Of a stretch of DNA of 64,000 nucleotides, positions 1-9,246 are shown one piece after another; positions within the stretch are counted from its first letter, which is position 1; each line of letters begins with the position of its first letter. The position numbers and the translations under genes are program-made. The DNA is from Variovorax boronicumulans NBRC 103145 (GTDB lineage: Bacteria; Pseudomonadota; Gammaproteobacteria; Burkholderiales; Burkholderiaceae_C): NCBI RefSeq assembly GCF_001591345.1, contig NZ_BCUS01000005.1, positions 37,799 through 101,798 of the forward strand, written 5' to 3'. Under the pieces are notes generated by a model that searched no databases, was not told where the DNA came from, and saw only the letters and a list, made by a program, of their open reading frames with translations.

Positions 1-596
1 ACATCTGGCTGCCCTACAGCACCGGCGCGAGCCGCCTCTTCGGCCAGCAGCACTTCGACAGCATCACCGTTCGCATCCGCGACGACCAGCCCACCAAGGC
101 GGCCGAAGAGAGCATCGTGCGGCTGCTCACGCTGCGCCACGGCGGCAAGGACTTCTTCACCTTCAACATGGACAGCATCGTGAAGACGGCCGAGCGCACG
201 AGCCAGTCGCTCACGCTGCTGCTGTCGCTGATCGCGGTGATCTCGCTCGTGGTGGGCGGCATCGGCGTGATGAACATCATGCTGGTGTCGGTGACCGAGC
301 GCACCCGCGAGATCGGCATCCGCATGGCCGTGGGCGCGCGCCAGAGCGACGTGCTGCAGCAGTTCCTGACCGAGGCCGTGCTCGTGTGCCTGGTCGGCGG
401 TTTCATCGGCGTGCTGCTGTCGTACGGCATCAGCTTTGTGTTCTCGCTGTTCGTGAAGCAATGGCAAATGATCTTTTCGCTGGGGGCCGTGGTGTCGGCT
501 TTTTTGTGCGCGTCGCTCATCGGCGTGCTCTTCGGGTACCTGCCGGCGCGCAACGCCGCGCGGCTCGACCCCATCGAGGCGCTGGCGCGTGAGTAG
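1..596 (+). CDS. macB: MacB-type ABC transporter permease, C-terminal part (5' end outside window)
   Basis: The reading frame is open from base 3 with no start in the window, so this is the 3' end of a longer gene. The visible part covers the end of the periplasmic domain, then three membrane segments and the family's cytosolic motif RTREIGIRMAVGA. It ends with the typical PARNAARLDPIEALARE. MacB couples ATP hydrolysis in an N-terminal nucleotide-binding domain (off window) to export through MacA and an outer-membrane channel. The next gene encodes such a channel and overlaps this one by 8 bases, which supports a tripartite efflux operon. The substrate (macrolide, peptide, siderophore or other) cannot be read from this fragment. 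Confidence 0.9.
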   Translation, partial: IWLPYSTGASRLFGQQHFDSITVRIRDDQPTKAAEESIVRLLTLRHGGKDFFTFNMDSIVKTAERTSQSLTLLLSLIAVISLVVGGIGVMNIMLVSVTERTREIGIRMAVGARQSDVLQQFLTEAVLVCLVGGFIGVLLSYGISFVFSLFVKQWQMIFSLGAVVSAFLCASLIGVLFGYLPARNAARLDPIEALARE

Positions 597-1977
597 CGCG
601 CGACCGACCCTGGCGGGCCTCGCCATCGCGCTGGCGCTCGGCGGCTGCACGCTGTTCGCGCCGGAGCGGCGCGAACACCGACCGCTCGGCGTGCCGCAGG
701 CCTGGCAGCAGCAACAGCCCCTGCCGCAGAACGCAGCGGCCGTGCCGCAGGCCCGCTGGTGGACCGCCTTCCACGACGCGCGGCTCGACACCCTGATCGA
801 CAACGCCCTGCGCACCAACAACAACCTGGCCGCTGCCGGCATCCGCGTGCAGCGGGCGCAGCTGCAGGCCGGCCTGGCAAACACCAACCTCACGCCCGGC
901 GTGACAGGTCAACTGAGCACCAACCGCAGCTTCGATCTGAAGCGCGGCAACGTGGCCGCATCGACCGCGAGCTCCTCGCTGAACCTGAGCTACGAGATCG
1001 ATCTGTGGGGTCGCCTGTCGGCGTTGCGCAGCGCTGCCGACTGGGAGCTGCAGGCCACCCAGTCCGACCGCGAGGCCACGGCGCTGGCGCTGGTGGGCAC
1101 CACGGCCGGGCTGTATTGGCAGACCGGCTACCTGAACCACCGCATCGCGCTGAGCGAAGCCGGCATGGCCGATGCACGGCGCATCCAGGCGCTGGTGCGC
1201 GCCAAGTACGCGGCAGGTGCCGTGTCCGGGCTCGACGTCGCGCAGGCCGGCCAGAATCTCGCGAGCCAGGAGGCCGCGCACACACAGCTGCTGCAACAGC
1301 GTGTCGAGGCACGCAACGCACTGGCGATCCTGTTCGACATGCCGCCCGACGCCCCGAGAGACGAGCCCTCCCAACTGCCGGACACCGCCTTGCCCGTGAT
1401 CGATGCCGGACTGCCCGCCAGCCTGCTGGGCCGCCGGCCCGACCTGCGCGCCGCGGAGCAGCGCCTGCGGTCCTCGCTGGCGAACGTCGATGCCACGCGC
1501 ACCAGTTTCTATCCGGTGCTGAGCCTCACGGGTTCGCTGGGCGCGGGGAGCAATGCGCTGGGCGAGGTGCTGAAGAATCCGATCGCCACGCTGGGCGCCG
1601 GCCTGGTGTTGCCGTTCCTGCAATGGAACACCGCGCGGCTGACCGTCGCCGTGTCGCAGACGCAGTACGAAGAAGCGGTCGTCGGTTTCCGCCAGTCGCT
1701 GTACACCGCGCTGTCCGAGGTCGAGAACACGCTGTCGTCGCGAACCCAGCTGCAGGACGAAAGCGTGAAGCTGGCTCTGGCGCTGCAACAGGCGCAACGC
1801 GCGGAGGCCTTGTCGGAAGTGCGCTATCGCGCCGGCGCCACTGCGCTGCAACCGGTGCTCGATGCCAAGGACAAGCGCCGCCTCGCGGAGGTGTCGGTGG
1901 CGCAGAATCGGTTGAACCAGCTCAACGCCACGATGACGCTCTACAAGGCACTGGGCGGCGCGGCCATCGTCGAGTAG
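589..1977 (+). CDS. Outer-membrane efflux lipoprotein, NodT/TolC family
   Basis: A 462-residue protein with a GTG start inside the end of macB. Residues 1-20 form a lipoprotein signal ending in LALGGC, with Cys20 as the lipidation site. The rest is helical and duplicated, as in outer-membrane factors of the NodT group, with the family-typical LLGRRPDLRAAEQRL near the middle. It should form the outer-membrane/periplasmic tunnel of the efflux system that includes the upstream MacB permease. The 8-base overlap implies translational coupling. No frameshift or missing region is visible, and length is normal for the family (450-500 residues). Confidence 0.9.
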   Translation: MSSARPTLAGLAIALALGGCTLFAPERREHRPLGVPQAWQQQQPLPQNAAAVPQARWWTAFHDARLDTLIDNALRTNNNLAAAGIRVQRAQLQAGLANTNLTPGVTGQLSTNRSFDLKRGNVAASTASSSLNLSYEIDLWGRLSALRSAADWELQATQSDREATALALVGTTAGLYWQTGYLNHRIALSEAGMADARRIQALVRAKYAAGAVSGLDVAQAGQNLASQEAAHTQLLQQRVEARNALAILFDMPPDAPRDEPSQLPDTALPVIDAGLPASLLGRRPDLRAAEQRLRSSLANVDATRTSFYPVLSLTGSLGAGSNALGEVLKNPIATLGAGLVLPFLQWNTARLTVAVSQTQYEEAVVGFRQSLYTALSEVENTLSSRTQLQDESVKLALALQQAQRAEALSEVRYRAGATALQPVLDAKDKRRLAEVSVAQNRLNQLNATMTLYKALGGAAIVE

Positions 1978-2010
1978 GAAGAGAGGAAGAGTTCCCACAC
2001 CACAGCAGGT

Positions 2011-2074
2011 GCCCGGCAGGCGGTGCGGTGTGGCCGGCACAGTGGAGCCGACCGCGCCGTGCCGCCTGCCGGGC
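2011..2074. terminator. Long inverted repeat between convergent genes
   Basis: Perfect 13-base arms (GCCCGGCAGGCGG at 2011-2023 and its complement at 2062-2074) are separated by 38 bases. They sit in the 113-base gap between the efflux lipoprotein gene and the convergent glycosyltransferase gene. There is no T-run on either side, so it is not a textbook intrinsic terminator, but position and symmetry suggest transcription ends here on both strands. Confidence 0.45.
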
Positions 2075-2090
2075 GCCCCTCCAAAGAGAC

Positions 2091-2870
2091 CTAAGCCTGA
2101 AACGGCGGCGCCCCCCGCAGCTTGCGAAAAAGCAACCCCGGCAGCCGCAAAACAAACTCGACCATCAGCCGCGTGTGCATCCAAGTCAGCAAGACGTTGT
2201 CCCGCCCATAGCGAAAGTGCGACACCCCGCCTTCTTCAGCCGTCAGGTACTTCACAGGCGCATCGATGTTCACCGGCTTGACCCCGCGCCAGGCCAGCCG
2301 CACGACCGCCTCGGTATCGAAGTCGAAGCGCCGCATCCACGGTTGCCGCGCCATCACCGCGATCAGGTCGACCACCGGGTACACGCGAAAGCCGTAGAGC
2401 GAATCGCCCACGCCCGCGAACAGCGTCTCGAGCTGCGTCCAGCCGTTGGACACCCGCCGCCCCCGCACCCGCAGCAACGGTGCGCTGGCGTCGAACACCG
2501 GCCGGCCCAGCACCATCGTCTCGGGCCGCGCCAGCGAGGCGTTCATGAAAGAGGGGATCAGGTCCGCCGGATGTTGTCCGTCGGAATCCATCGTGAGTGC
2601 GTGCGTGAAGCCGGCGTCCTTCGCGGCCCGCAAGCCGTGCAGCACCGCCGAGCCCTTGCCCTGGTTCTGCGGCAGCACCCACACGCGCAGCCCCGGATCG
2701 CTGGCGGCCATCTGCTGCAGCCGCTCGCCCGTGCCGTCGTCGCTGCCGTCGATCACTACCCACACCGGGTTCCATTGGGCCCGCGCGGCCGCGACCGTCG
2801 AGAACAGGCGCTCGCCCGTGTTGTAGCTGGGGATCAGGACAAGGTGGGTGCGCGAGGCGTCTGCTGGCAT
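2091..2870 (-). CDS. Glycosyltransferase family 2 protein
   Basis: About 259 residues. The N-terminus has the GT2 nucleotide-sugar fold: LIPSYNTGE near residue 12, VVIDGSDDGT, and the metal-binding DSD in TMDSDGQHP. The C-terminal third is basic and hydrophobic, suggesting membrane association. The start is the ATG at 2870, because further upstream the frame lies over the acyltransferase gene and gives no GT2-like sequence. It overlaps the end of that gene by 37 bases, so the two are translated from one mRNA. In aryl-polyene and xanthomonadin clusters a GT2 and an acyltransferase of this kind attach the polyene to a lipid or sugar. That role is inferred here. Confidence 0.85.
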   Translation of the reverse strand: MPADASRTHLVLIPSYNTGERLFSTVAAARAQWNPVWVVIDGSDDGTGERLQQMAASDPGLRVWVLPQNQGKGSAVLHGLRAAKDAGFTHALTMDSDGQHPADLIPSFMNASLARPETMVLGRPVFDASAPLLRVRGRRVSNGWTQLETLFAGVGDSLYGFRVYPVVDLIAVMARQPWMRRFDFDTEAVVRLAWRGVKPVNIDAPVKYLTAEEGGVSHFRYGRDNVLLTWMHTRLMVEFVLRLPGLLFRKLRGAPPFQA

Positions 2871-3631
2871 TCGGGGGACGCGTCGGTGGCGCGCTGCTCC
2901 ATGTGTTGACGGAAATAGTGCTCCAGCTCGACCTGCAACGCATCGCTGTCCTGCGTTGGTGCAAAGCGCTTGCCCAGCCGCAGCGTGAAGACGATGGGCA
3001 GCGGCGGCACGCGCCACAGCGGCCAGCCCTTGCCGAGGTAGGGCGAGTCGGTGTCGATGAACACGGTCTGGATCGGCGCCTGCGCCAGCTTGGCGATCAG
3101 CGTGGTGCCGGGGCGGAAGGGGTTCAGCGGCGGCGACACCGTGCGCGTGCCTTCGGGAAAGATCACGAGCTGGCCGCCCTGGCGCAGGTCGTTGACCGCC
3201 AGGCGCACCATCGTGCGGGCCGACTTGTTGCTGATGTAGCGCGCCAGCCGGGCCCCGGCACCGAGGAAGATGTTGCCCATCAGCTCGGCCTTCATGATGC
3301 AGGCACTGCGCGGCAGCCGCGCCACCAGCAGCAGTGCGTCGAGCATGGTCGGGTGGTTGGCCACGAAGATCACGCCGGGCTCGTTGCGCATCGGGTCCAG
3401 GCACGAGGCGTCGATGCGCATCATGCCGGTGACCGAGGCGAGCCACCAGAACATCCGGTAGGCAAAGGCGATGGTCATGCGGCCCAGCGCGCGCGCCGGT
3501 ACGGCCGGCATCACCGGGTACAGCAGCATGGCGACGAAGTTCCAGACCAGCGAGATCAGGCCGAGGAACAGCAGCAGCGCATAGAGCATCAGCGCGAGCG
3601 GGATCGACGTGAGAAGACGCAGCACGTTCAT
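2834..3631 (-). CDS. Lysophospholipid acyltransferase family protein (PlsC-like)
   Basis: 265 residues. One or two N-terminal membrane segments (residues about 10-45) precede the acyltransferase domain. The catalytic HX4D motif is visible as NHPTMLD, followed by the acceptor-binding motif FPEGTR. Such enzymes move an acyl chain from an acyl carrier to a lysolipid or glycolipid at the inner membrane. It lies between a chorismatase and a GT2 gene in a four-gene operon, which suggests tailoring of an aryl-lipid rather than bulk phospholipid synthesis. The 37-base overlap with the next gene is unusually long but both frames look functional. Confidence 0.87.
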   Translation of the reverse strand: MNVLRLLTSIPLALMLYALLLFLGLISLVWNFVAMLLYPVMPAVPARALGRMTIAFAYRMFWWLASVTGMMRIDASCLDPMRNEPGVIFVANHPTMLDALLLVARLPRSACIMKAELMGNIFLGAGARLARYISNKSARTMVRLAVNDLRQGGQLVIFPEGTRTVSPPLNPFRPGTTLIAKLAQAPIQTVFIDTDSPYLGKGWPLWRVPPLPIVFTLRLGKRFAPTQDSDALQVELEHYFRQHMEQRATDASPECQQTPRAPTLS

Positions 3632-3667
3632 GGGTGGTGTCGGTCGGACAGGCGGACGGCGGGCCGC

Positions 3668-4717
3668 TCAGGCGGCCTGCAGCCGGCCGGCGGCGACCGT
3701 GTGGGCCTCGATCTCGACCAGCAGATCGCTGCGGCAGATGTCGGCTTCCAGGTACACCGCATGGCGGGCCATCGGCGACTGGGCGCCGAGCGCGGCTTCG
3801 ATCACCTCGCGCACGGCCTCGGTGTCCGACGGATGCCGCACGTACACCACGCAGTCGAGCGCATCGAGCGAGAAGCGCGCCGTGGTCTGCGCATGGGCGG
3901 AGGCGATCACGGCCTCCAGGTTGCGCAGCGTTTCGCGGGCCTGCTCACGCACGTCGCCGTGGTGCACCGTTTCGTGCCCGACGATGCTCGCCGTGCCCGA
4001 GATGAAGAGCGCGACCTGGCCGTCGCCGATGTCCGCCAGCGCGGCGCGCGAGAAGGTCGGCGAGCGCGGGCCGTAGGTTTCGGGATAGCGGTAAGCCGAC
4101 ACCTGCCGCGGGTTCTCGACCGGCAGCGGCGCGGCACGTCCCGCGAGAAAACGGATCGACAGCGCGCCCTGGCGGATGCCCAGCGCGCAGGCGGCCGGGG
4201 CACCTTCGAAGGCGGCGCGGCCGGCCTCGAAGAAGGCCTCTTGCCGACCGAGATTGAACTGGCGGTAGCGCTCCAGCCCGCCGCCGTCCGCGTTGATGCG
4301 CGGCAGGTAGTTCCAGATGCGCTGCAGGTGCGGCGTGCCGGCCTGCTCGAGCGTGCGGAACAGGTCGCGGTAGGCGCGCTGCGCGAGTTCGGTCAGGCCC
4401 TGGCCTTCGACGGCTTCATCGAGGTCGATGGCGCCGAGCAGCCAGTGCCCGTCGGTGCGCCAGCGCGCGATGCCGGTGGTGCCCGACCGGACCTGGGTGC
4501 CGTCACCCGCGTGCCCCACGTGCCACACGTCGGCCATCGCGCCTTGCGGTGACAGCACGCGCGCGTTGACCGTGGGCATCCAGGCGACACCGTGCGGCGT
4601 GCCGTAGCCGAGCGCGGCAAAGGGTGCATGGCTGTGCGTGGCCAGCGCAAGGCTGTCCGGCAGCGAGAGGCGCTCCACGCGCAGGGGGGAATGAAGGCGA
4701 TCGTCCTGGGGGCGCAC
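3668..4717 (-). CDS. Chorismatase, FkbO/Hyg5/XanB2-like (chorismate to hydroxybenzoate type)
   Basis: About 349 residues from a GTG start at 4717, three bases past the stop of the upstream methyltransferase. The central stretch RIWNYLPRIN followed by ERYRQFNLGRQEAF is the signature of FkbO/Hyg5-type chorismatases, and the C-terminal RidA-like half carries the end of the active site. Family members hydrolyse chorismate to pyruvate plus a dihydroxycyclohexadiene acid (FkbO) or 3-/4-hydroxybenzoate (Hyg5, XanB2). Which product is made cannot be decided without structural comparison. In Xanthomonas the XanB2 product primes xanthomonadin and feeds ubiquinone. Here it sits with a methyltransferase, an acyltransferase and a GT2, but no ketosynthase or carrier protein is in view. 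Confidence 0.82.
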   Translation of the reverse strand: MRPQDDRLHSPLRVERLSLPDSLALATHSHAPFAALGYGTPHGVAWMPTVNARVLSPQGAMADVWHVGHAGDGTQVRSGTTGIARWRTDGHWLLGAIDLDEAVEGQGLTELAQRAYRDLFRTLEQAGTPHLQRIWNYLPRINADGGGLERYRQFNLGRQEAFFEAGRAAFEGAPAACALGIRQGALSIRFLAGRAAPLPVENPRQVSAYRYPETYGPRSPTFSRAALADIGDGQVALFISGTASIVGHETVHHGDVREQARETLRNLEAVIASAHAQTTARFSLDALDCVVYVRHPSDTEAVREVIEAALGAQSPMARHAVYLEADICRSDLLVEIEAHTVAAGRLQAA

Positions 4718-4719
4718 GT

Positions 4720-5511
4720 TCAGCGAACCTCGTCGGCGGTGGATTCGGGTTTGCGGCCGGTGTAGGCCGAGAAGACCCCGAGGCTCGCATGCCGGCGCAC
4801 GTCGCTGAAGCCGGCGGCGCCCAGTGCCTGCATGACGCGCTCGGGCGGGATGCAGGCCTCGATCGTGTCCCAGTAATAGCGCCACAGCTCCGAGGTGTCG
4901 CTGCGGCGGCCAACCACGCGGGCGATCAGCGGCACCACGGCGCGCATGTAGCCTTTCAGCAGTGCGGTGGCGATGCGGCCTTCTGGCTTGGTGATCTCGA
5001 GCACCACCACGCGCCCGCCCGGGCGCAGCACGCGATGGAACTCGGAAAAGGCGGCGGCCACGTCGCTGATGTGGCGCATGGCGTAACCCATGCTCACGAA
5101 ATCGCAGCTGGCGTCGGGCCGGGGCAGGGCCTCGGCGACGCCTTGAATCAATTCGACGCCGGGCAGCCGGACCTGGCCCATCATGCCCACGCTGGGGTCG
5201 ACGCCGGTGAGCTTGCCGGTGGAGCCGATGAGCTTCAGGGCTTCGCGGGCGACGAGCCCGGTGCCGATGCCCACGTCGAGCACCTGGGCGCCCGCCGTGA
5301 GGCCGGCCTGCTTCAGTGCGTCACGGCGGTACGAGGGGCCGGTGCCGAAGGCCAGCACGGCTTCGATGCGGTCGTAGTCCGCGGCCGTGCTGTCGAAGAT
5401 GCGCCGCAGGAACGCCTGGTGCTCCGCTTCGGTGTTGTAGTACAGCGGCAGCGGGGCGTGCGGCGGCAGGGCGTCGGGATTTCCCGTACCGGCAATGGGC
5501 GATGGCGTCAT
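4720..5511 (-). CDS. SAM-dependent methyltransferase, UbiE/COQ5-like
   Basis: About 263 residues. The SAM-binding motif VLDVGIGTGLV is followed by the acidic loop GVDPSVGMM and a UbiE-like GYAMRHISDV. The start at the ATG 5511 fits the first conserved residues. Longer in-frame extensions run into the promoter region shared with yebC. It is the first gene of the minus-strand operon with chorismatase, acyltransferase and glycosyltransferase. It could methylate an aryl headgroup derived from the chorismatase product. It differs enough from housekeeping UbiE (and sits away from other ubi genes) that I do not give it that symbol. Confidence 0.82.
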   Translation of the reverse strand: MTPSPIAGTGNPDALPPHAPLPLYYNTEAEHQAFLRRIFDSTAADYDRIEAVLAFGTGPSYRRDALKQAGLTAGAQVLDVGIGTGLVAREALKLIGSTGKLTGVDPSVGMMGQVRLPGVELIQGVAEALPRPDASCDFVSMGYAMRHISDVAAAFSEFHRVLRPGGRVVVLEITKPEGRIATALLKGYMRAVVPLIARVVGRRSDTSELWRYYWDTIEACIPPERVMQALGAAGFSDVRRHASLGVFSAYTGRKPESTADEVR

Positions 5512-5629
5512 CGAACAATTATCACCAAAAGGTCCGGGCCGAAATCCCGGGCGCCGGGGGAGCGTTGTGTGCGCCGGACAGTAAACTCCACACTTGCTTT
5601 GAAAACACACGACAGCGAGAGAGAAAGCC

Positions 5630-6355
5630 ATGGCCGGACATAGCAAGTGGGCAAATATTCAGCACCGCAAGGGCCGCCAGGACGAGAAACGCGGCAAGCT
5701 CTGGACCCGCGCCATCCGTGAAATCACGGTGGCGGCACGCGCCGGCGGCGCAGACCTCAGCGCCAACCCCCGGCTGCGGCTGGCGGTCGAAAAGGCCAAG
5801 GCGGTCAACCTGCCCATCGACACCGTCAAGCGCAACATCGACAAGGCCACGGGCAACCTCGAAGGCGTCAATTACGAAGAAATTCGTTACGAAGGGTACG
5901 GCATCGGCGGCGCGGCGATCATCGTCGACACCATGACCGACAACCGCGTGCGCACCGTGGCCGAAGTGCGCCACGCCTTCTCCAAGCACGGCGGCAACAT
6001 GGGCACCGAAGGCTCGGTGGCCTTCCAGTTCAAGCACTGCGGCCAGATCATCTTCGCGCCCGGCACCAGCGAGGACAAGGTCATGGAAGTGGCCCTCGAA
6101 GCCGGTGCCGAGGACGTGATCACCGACGACGACGGCGCCATCGAGGTGCTCACCGCCATCGGCGACTTCGAGGCCGTCAAGAACGCGCTCGAAGCCGCGG
6201 GCCTGAAGCCCGACGCCGCTGAGATCACGATGCGCGCCGAGAACACCGTGGACGTGACCGGCGAAGACGCCGCCAGGATGCAGAAGCTCCTCGACGTGCT
6301 CGAGGACCTGGACGACGTGCAGGACGTGTATCACAACGCCGCACTGTCCGACTGA
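5630..6355 (+). CDS. yebC: YebC/PmpR (TACO1) family protein
   Basis: 241 residues, the usual family length. The N-terminus [15 protein letters not shown] is diagnostic, and the acidic C-terminal segment [13 protein letters not shown] is also typical. Members were described as DNA-binding regulators and, for TACO1 and some bacterial proteins, as translation factors that relieve stalling. The sequence does not decide between these. It is divergent from the methyltransferase operon across about 118 bases, which must hold both promoters, and precedes purD by 43 bases. Confidence 0.95.
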   Translation: MAGHSKWANIQHRKGRQDEKRGKLWTRAIREITVAARAGGADLSANPRLRLAVEKAKAVNLPIDTVKRNIDKATGNLEGVNYEEIRYEGYGIGGAAIIVDTMTDNRVRTVAEVRHAFSKHGGNMGTEGSVAFQFKHCGQIIFAPGTSEDKVMEVALEAGAEDVITDDDGAIEVLTAIGDFEAVKNALEAAGLKPDAAEITMRAENTVDVTGEDAARMQKLLDVLEDLDDVQDVYHNAALSD

Positions 6356-6398
6356 ACGAATGAATGATGGATCCACAGCGACAAACGAAAGCCCGCGA

Positions 6399-7697
6399 AT
6401 GAAGGTACTGGTGATTGGAGGAGGGGGCCGCGAGCACGCACTGGCGTGGCGGCTGGCGCAGGGCAACCGGGTCAGCCGCGTCTACGTGGCGCCCGGCAAC
6501 GGCGGCACCGTGAGCGACGAACGCTACGACTGCATCGACATCACCGAACCCGCCGCGTTGCGCGAGTGGGCGATGGCCGAGAAAATCGCGCTGACCGTGG
6601 TCGGCCCCGAGGGGCCGCTCGCCGCGGGCGTGGTGGACGAGTTCCGCGCGCACGGCCTGCGCATCTTCGGCCCGACGCAGGCGGCTGCGCAGCTCGAAAG
6701 CTCCAAGGCCTTCTCGAAGGCCTTCATGAAGCGCCACAAGATCCCGACGGCCGAATACGAGGCCTTCACCGACGCCGCTGCCGCTCATGCGTACATCGAT
6801 GCCAAGGGCGCACCGATCGTCGTCAAGGCCGACGGCCTGGCCGCCGGCAAGGGCGTGGTGGTTGCCATGACGGCGCAGGAAGCCCATGAGGCCGTCGACT
6901 TCATGCTGGTCGACAACAAGTTTGGCGTGTCGCACAACGAAGGCGGCGCACGCGTCGTCATCGAAGAATTCCTGCAAGGCGAAGAAGCCAGCTTCATCGT
7001 GATGTGCGACGGCAAGAACGTTGCCGCGCTGGCCACCAGCCAGGACCACAAGCGCCTGCTCGATGGCGACGAAGGCCCGAACACCGGCGGCATGGGCGCG
7101 TACTCGCCCGCACCGGTCGTCACGGCCGAGGTGCATGCGCGTGCGATGCGCGAGATCATCCTGCCAACCATCCGCGGCATGGAAAAGGACGGCATTCCGT
7201 TCACCGGCTTCCTCTATGCCGGTCTCATGATCGACGCGGCCGGCCAGCCCAAGACGCTCGAATTCAACTGCCGCATGGGCGACCCCGAGACGCAGCCGAT
7301 CATGATGCGCCTGAAGTCCGACCTGTTCGAGGTGTTCTGGCACGCCACCGACGGCACGCTCGACCAGGTCGAGCTGCAGTGGGACCGCCGCGTGGCACTG
7401 GGCGTGGTGATGGCCGCGCACGGCTACCCGCTGTCGCCGCGCAAGGGCGACCGCATCAGCGGCATCCCGGCCGAAGCACCCGATGCCGTCGTGTTCCACG
7501 CCGGTACCACGCTGGAGAACGGCGAGCTCAAGACCAGCGGCGGCCGCGTGCTCTGCGTGACCGTGCTGGCCGACAGCGTCAAGCAGGCGCAGCAGCGCGC
7601 CTACGAGGTCGCGGCGCGCGTGCAGTTCGACGGCGCGCAGTACCGCAAGGACATCGGCTACCGCGCCGTCAACGCGCGCAACACGCCCCACGCCTGA
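6399..7697 (+). CDS. purD: Phosphoribosylamine-glycine ligase
   Basis: 432 residues from the ATG at 6399, chosen because the protein then opens with the canonical [15 protein letters not shown]. An in-frame ATG at 6360 would add 13 unconserved residues. The enzyme catalyses ATP-dependent condensation of phosphoribosylamine with glycine (second step of purine synthesis) in the cytosol. ATP-grasp features are visible: [25 protein letters not shown] and [11 protein letters not shown]. Its TGA shares one base with the ATG of hemF, so the two are translationally coupled. Confidence 0.97.
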   Translation: MKVLVIGGGGREHALAWRLAQGNRVSRVYVAPGNGGTVSDERYDCIDITEPAALREWAMAEKIALTVVGPEGPLAAGVVDEFRAHGLRIFGPTQAAAQLESSKAFSKAFMKRHKIPTAEYEAFTDAAAAHAYIDAKGAPIVVKADGLAAGKGVVVAMTAQEAHEAVDFMLVDNKFGVSHNEGGARVVIEEFLQGEEASFIVMCDGKNVAALATSQDHKRLLDGDEGPNTGGMGAYSPAPVVTAEVHARAMREIILPTIRGMEKDGIPFTGFLYAGLMIDAAGQPKTLEFNCRMGDPETQPIMMRLKSDLFEVFWHATDGTLDQVELQWDRRVALGVVMAAHGYPLSPRKGDRISGIPAEAPDAVVFHAGTTLENGELKTSGGRVLCVTVLADSVKQAQQRAYEVAARVQFDGAQYRKDIGYRAVNARNTPHA

Positions 7698-8617
7698 TGC
7701 CAGCCACCCAGCCGAAGGCGGTCGGCGACTACCTGCGCGGACTGCAGCAATCGATCATCTCGGCGGTCGAGGCGGCGGATGGTGGCAGCGCGGTGCGCGA
7801 TGCCTGGCAGAAAGAGCCCGGCGAGCCGCTGCAGGGCAACGGCCTGACCTGCATCCTCGAAGGCGGCGCGCTGTTCGAGCGCGCCGGCGTCGGCTTCTCG
7901 CAGGTGCGCGGCGCCAAGTTGCCGGCCTCGGCCACGCAGAACCGCCCCGAGCTCTCGGGCGCGCCGTTCGAGGCCATGGGCGTGTCGCTGGTGTTCCATC
8001 CGCGCAATCCCTACGTGCCGATCGTTCACATGAACGTGCGCATGCTGGCCGCGCAGCCCGCGGGCGGCGGCGATCCCGTGTGCTGGTTCGGCGGCGGCAT
8101 GGACCTCACACCCTGCTACGGCTTCGAAGAAGACGCGGTGCACTTTCACACCGTGTGCCGCGATGCGCTCGCACCGTTCGGCGTCGACAAGTACCCGCGC
8201 TTCAAGACCTGGTGCGACGAGTATTTCTTCCTGAAGCACCGCAACGAGCAGCGCGGCATCGGCGGCATCTTCTTCGACGACTTCGCCGAGGGCGGCATCG
8301 AGAACGGCTTTGCGCTGATCCGCTCGGTCGGCGATGCCTTCCTGCAGGCCTACCTGCCGATCGTCGAACGCCGCCGCGGCATGCCGTACGGCGAGCGCGA
8401 ACGCGAATTCCAGCTGTACCGGCGCGGGCGCTATGTCGAGTTCAACCTCGTGTGGGACCGCGGCACGCACTTCGGCCTGCAGTCGGGCGGACGCACCGAA
8501 TCGATCCTGCTGTCGATGCCGCCGCTCGCGAGCTGGGCCTACCGGCAACAGCCCGAAGCGGGCAGCCCCGAAGCCGCGCTGTACAGCGACTTCATCGTGC
8601 GCCGGGACTGGGTGTGA
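7697..8617 (+). CDS. hemF: Oxygen-dependent coproporphyrinogen III oxidase
   Basis: 306 residues, close to the E. coli enzyme. It converts coproporphyrinogen III to protoporphyrinogen IX with O2 in haem synthesis. Family motifs are clear: [27 protein letters not shown] and the C-terminal [16 protein letters not shown], with the acidic FFDDF of the substrate pocket. The start ATG overlaps the purD stop (TGATG). The last four bases overlap the GTG start of nadD. An aerobic haem enzyme fits an aerobic soil betaproteobacterium. Confidence 0.97.
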   Translation: MPATQPKAVGDYLRGLQQSIISAVEAADGGSAVRDAWQKEPGEPLQGNGLTCILEGGALFERAGVGFSQVRGAKLPASATQNRPELSGAPFEAMGVSLVFHPRNPYVPIVHMNVRMLAAQPAGGGDPVCWFGGGMDLTPCYGFEEDAVHFHTVCRDALAPFGVDKYPRFKTWCDEYFFLKHRNEQRGIGGIFFDDFAEGGIENGFALIRSVGDAFLQAYLPIVERRRGMPYGEREREFQLYRRGRYVEFNLVWDRGTHFGLQSGGRTESILLSMPPLASWAYRQQPEAGSPEAALYSDFIVRRDWV

Positions 8618-9246
8618 GCCCCACCGGTTCCGCTTTGCGCATCGGCGTCTTCGGCGGGGCCTTCGACCCGCCGCACAACGCGCACGTCGCCCTGGCCGAA
8701 GCTGCATTGGCGCAGCTCGATCTGACGGAGTTGCACGTCATTCCCACGGGGCAGGCCTGGCACAAGAGCCGCACGCTCACGCCGAAGGAAGACCGCCTCG
8801 CGATGGCGCAACTGGCCTTCGGCAACTTGCAAGGCAAGGTCGTCATCGACAGCCGCGAGGTGTTGCGCGACGGCCCGACCTACACGCTCGACACGCTGCA
8901 TGAATTGCAGAAAGAGCAGCCCGGCGCACAGCTCGTGCTGGTGATGGGCGCGGACCAGGCAGCGGCCTTGCCGACCTGGCACGGCTGGCAGGATATACTC
9001 GGCATTGCTATCGTTTCTGTAGCGTATCGCGCACTATCGACGGGTGACGTCACTCGTTTTGATCCGAAACAGCTGCCCGGCCTCCCGGCTGGCGCGCGTT
9101 TCGAGGCGCTTGAACTGCCTGCCGCCATGGACACCAGCGCCACCGATATCCGGCGGCGTGTGGCGTCGGGTGTGGACATTTCCTCGCTGGTTCCGCCCAC
9201 GGTTGCACGCTATATTGACCAACACCACCTCTACCGCTCTGCCTGA
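8614..9246 (+). CDS. nadD: Nicotinate-nucleotide adenylyltransferase
   Basis: 210 residues from a GTG start at 8614 (GTGA overlap with hemF). The N-terminal [14 protein letters not shown] carries the HxGH-like nucleotide-binding motif (here HNAH), and SATDIRRRV near the C-terminus is the second adenylyltransferase signature. It makes NaAD from nicotinate mononucleotide and ATP in NAD synthesis. The segment encoded by about 8994-9064 is markedly AT-richer than its surroundings and looks like a dispersed repeat read through in frame (see the repeat entry). The frame stays open and the C-terminal motif is intact, so the enzyme should be functional. Confidence 0.95.
   Translation: MSPTGSALRIGVFGGAFDPPHNAHVALAEAALAQLDLTELHVIPTGQAWHKSRTLTPKEDRLAMAQLAFGNLQGKVVIDSREVLRDGPTYTLDTLHELQKEQPGAQLVLVMGADQAAALPTWHGWQDILGIAIVSVAYRALSTGDVTRFDPKQLPGLPAGARFEALELPAAMDTSATDIRRRVASGVDISSLVPPTVARYIDQHHLYRSA
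9006..9064 (+). repeat. AT-rich dispersed-repeat-like segment inside nadD
   Basis: Within very GC-rich coding sequence there is a patch beginning TGCTATCGTTTCTGTAGC and ending about GTTTTGAT. From memory, many Comamonadaceae genomes carry an intergenic repeat of the form TGCTAT-N6/7-GTAGC followed by a CGC-rich stretch, an ATC and a GTTTT end. The spacing here matches that pattern. It is read in frame as [11 protein letters not shown] plus a short extension. The match is from recall, not from an alignment. Confidence 0.4.

Noticed and set aside
6225..7691. 488-codon open frame opposite purD
   Set aside because: Same shadow effect of GC-rich codon use; purD is the coding strand with full family motifs.
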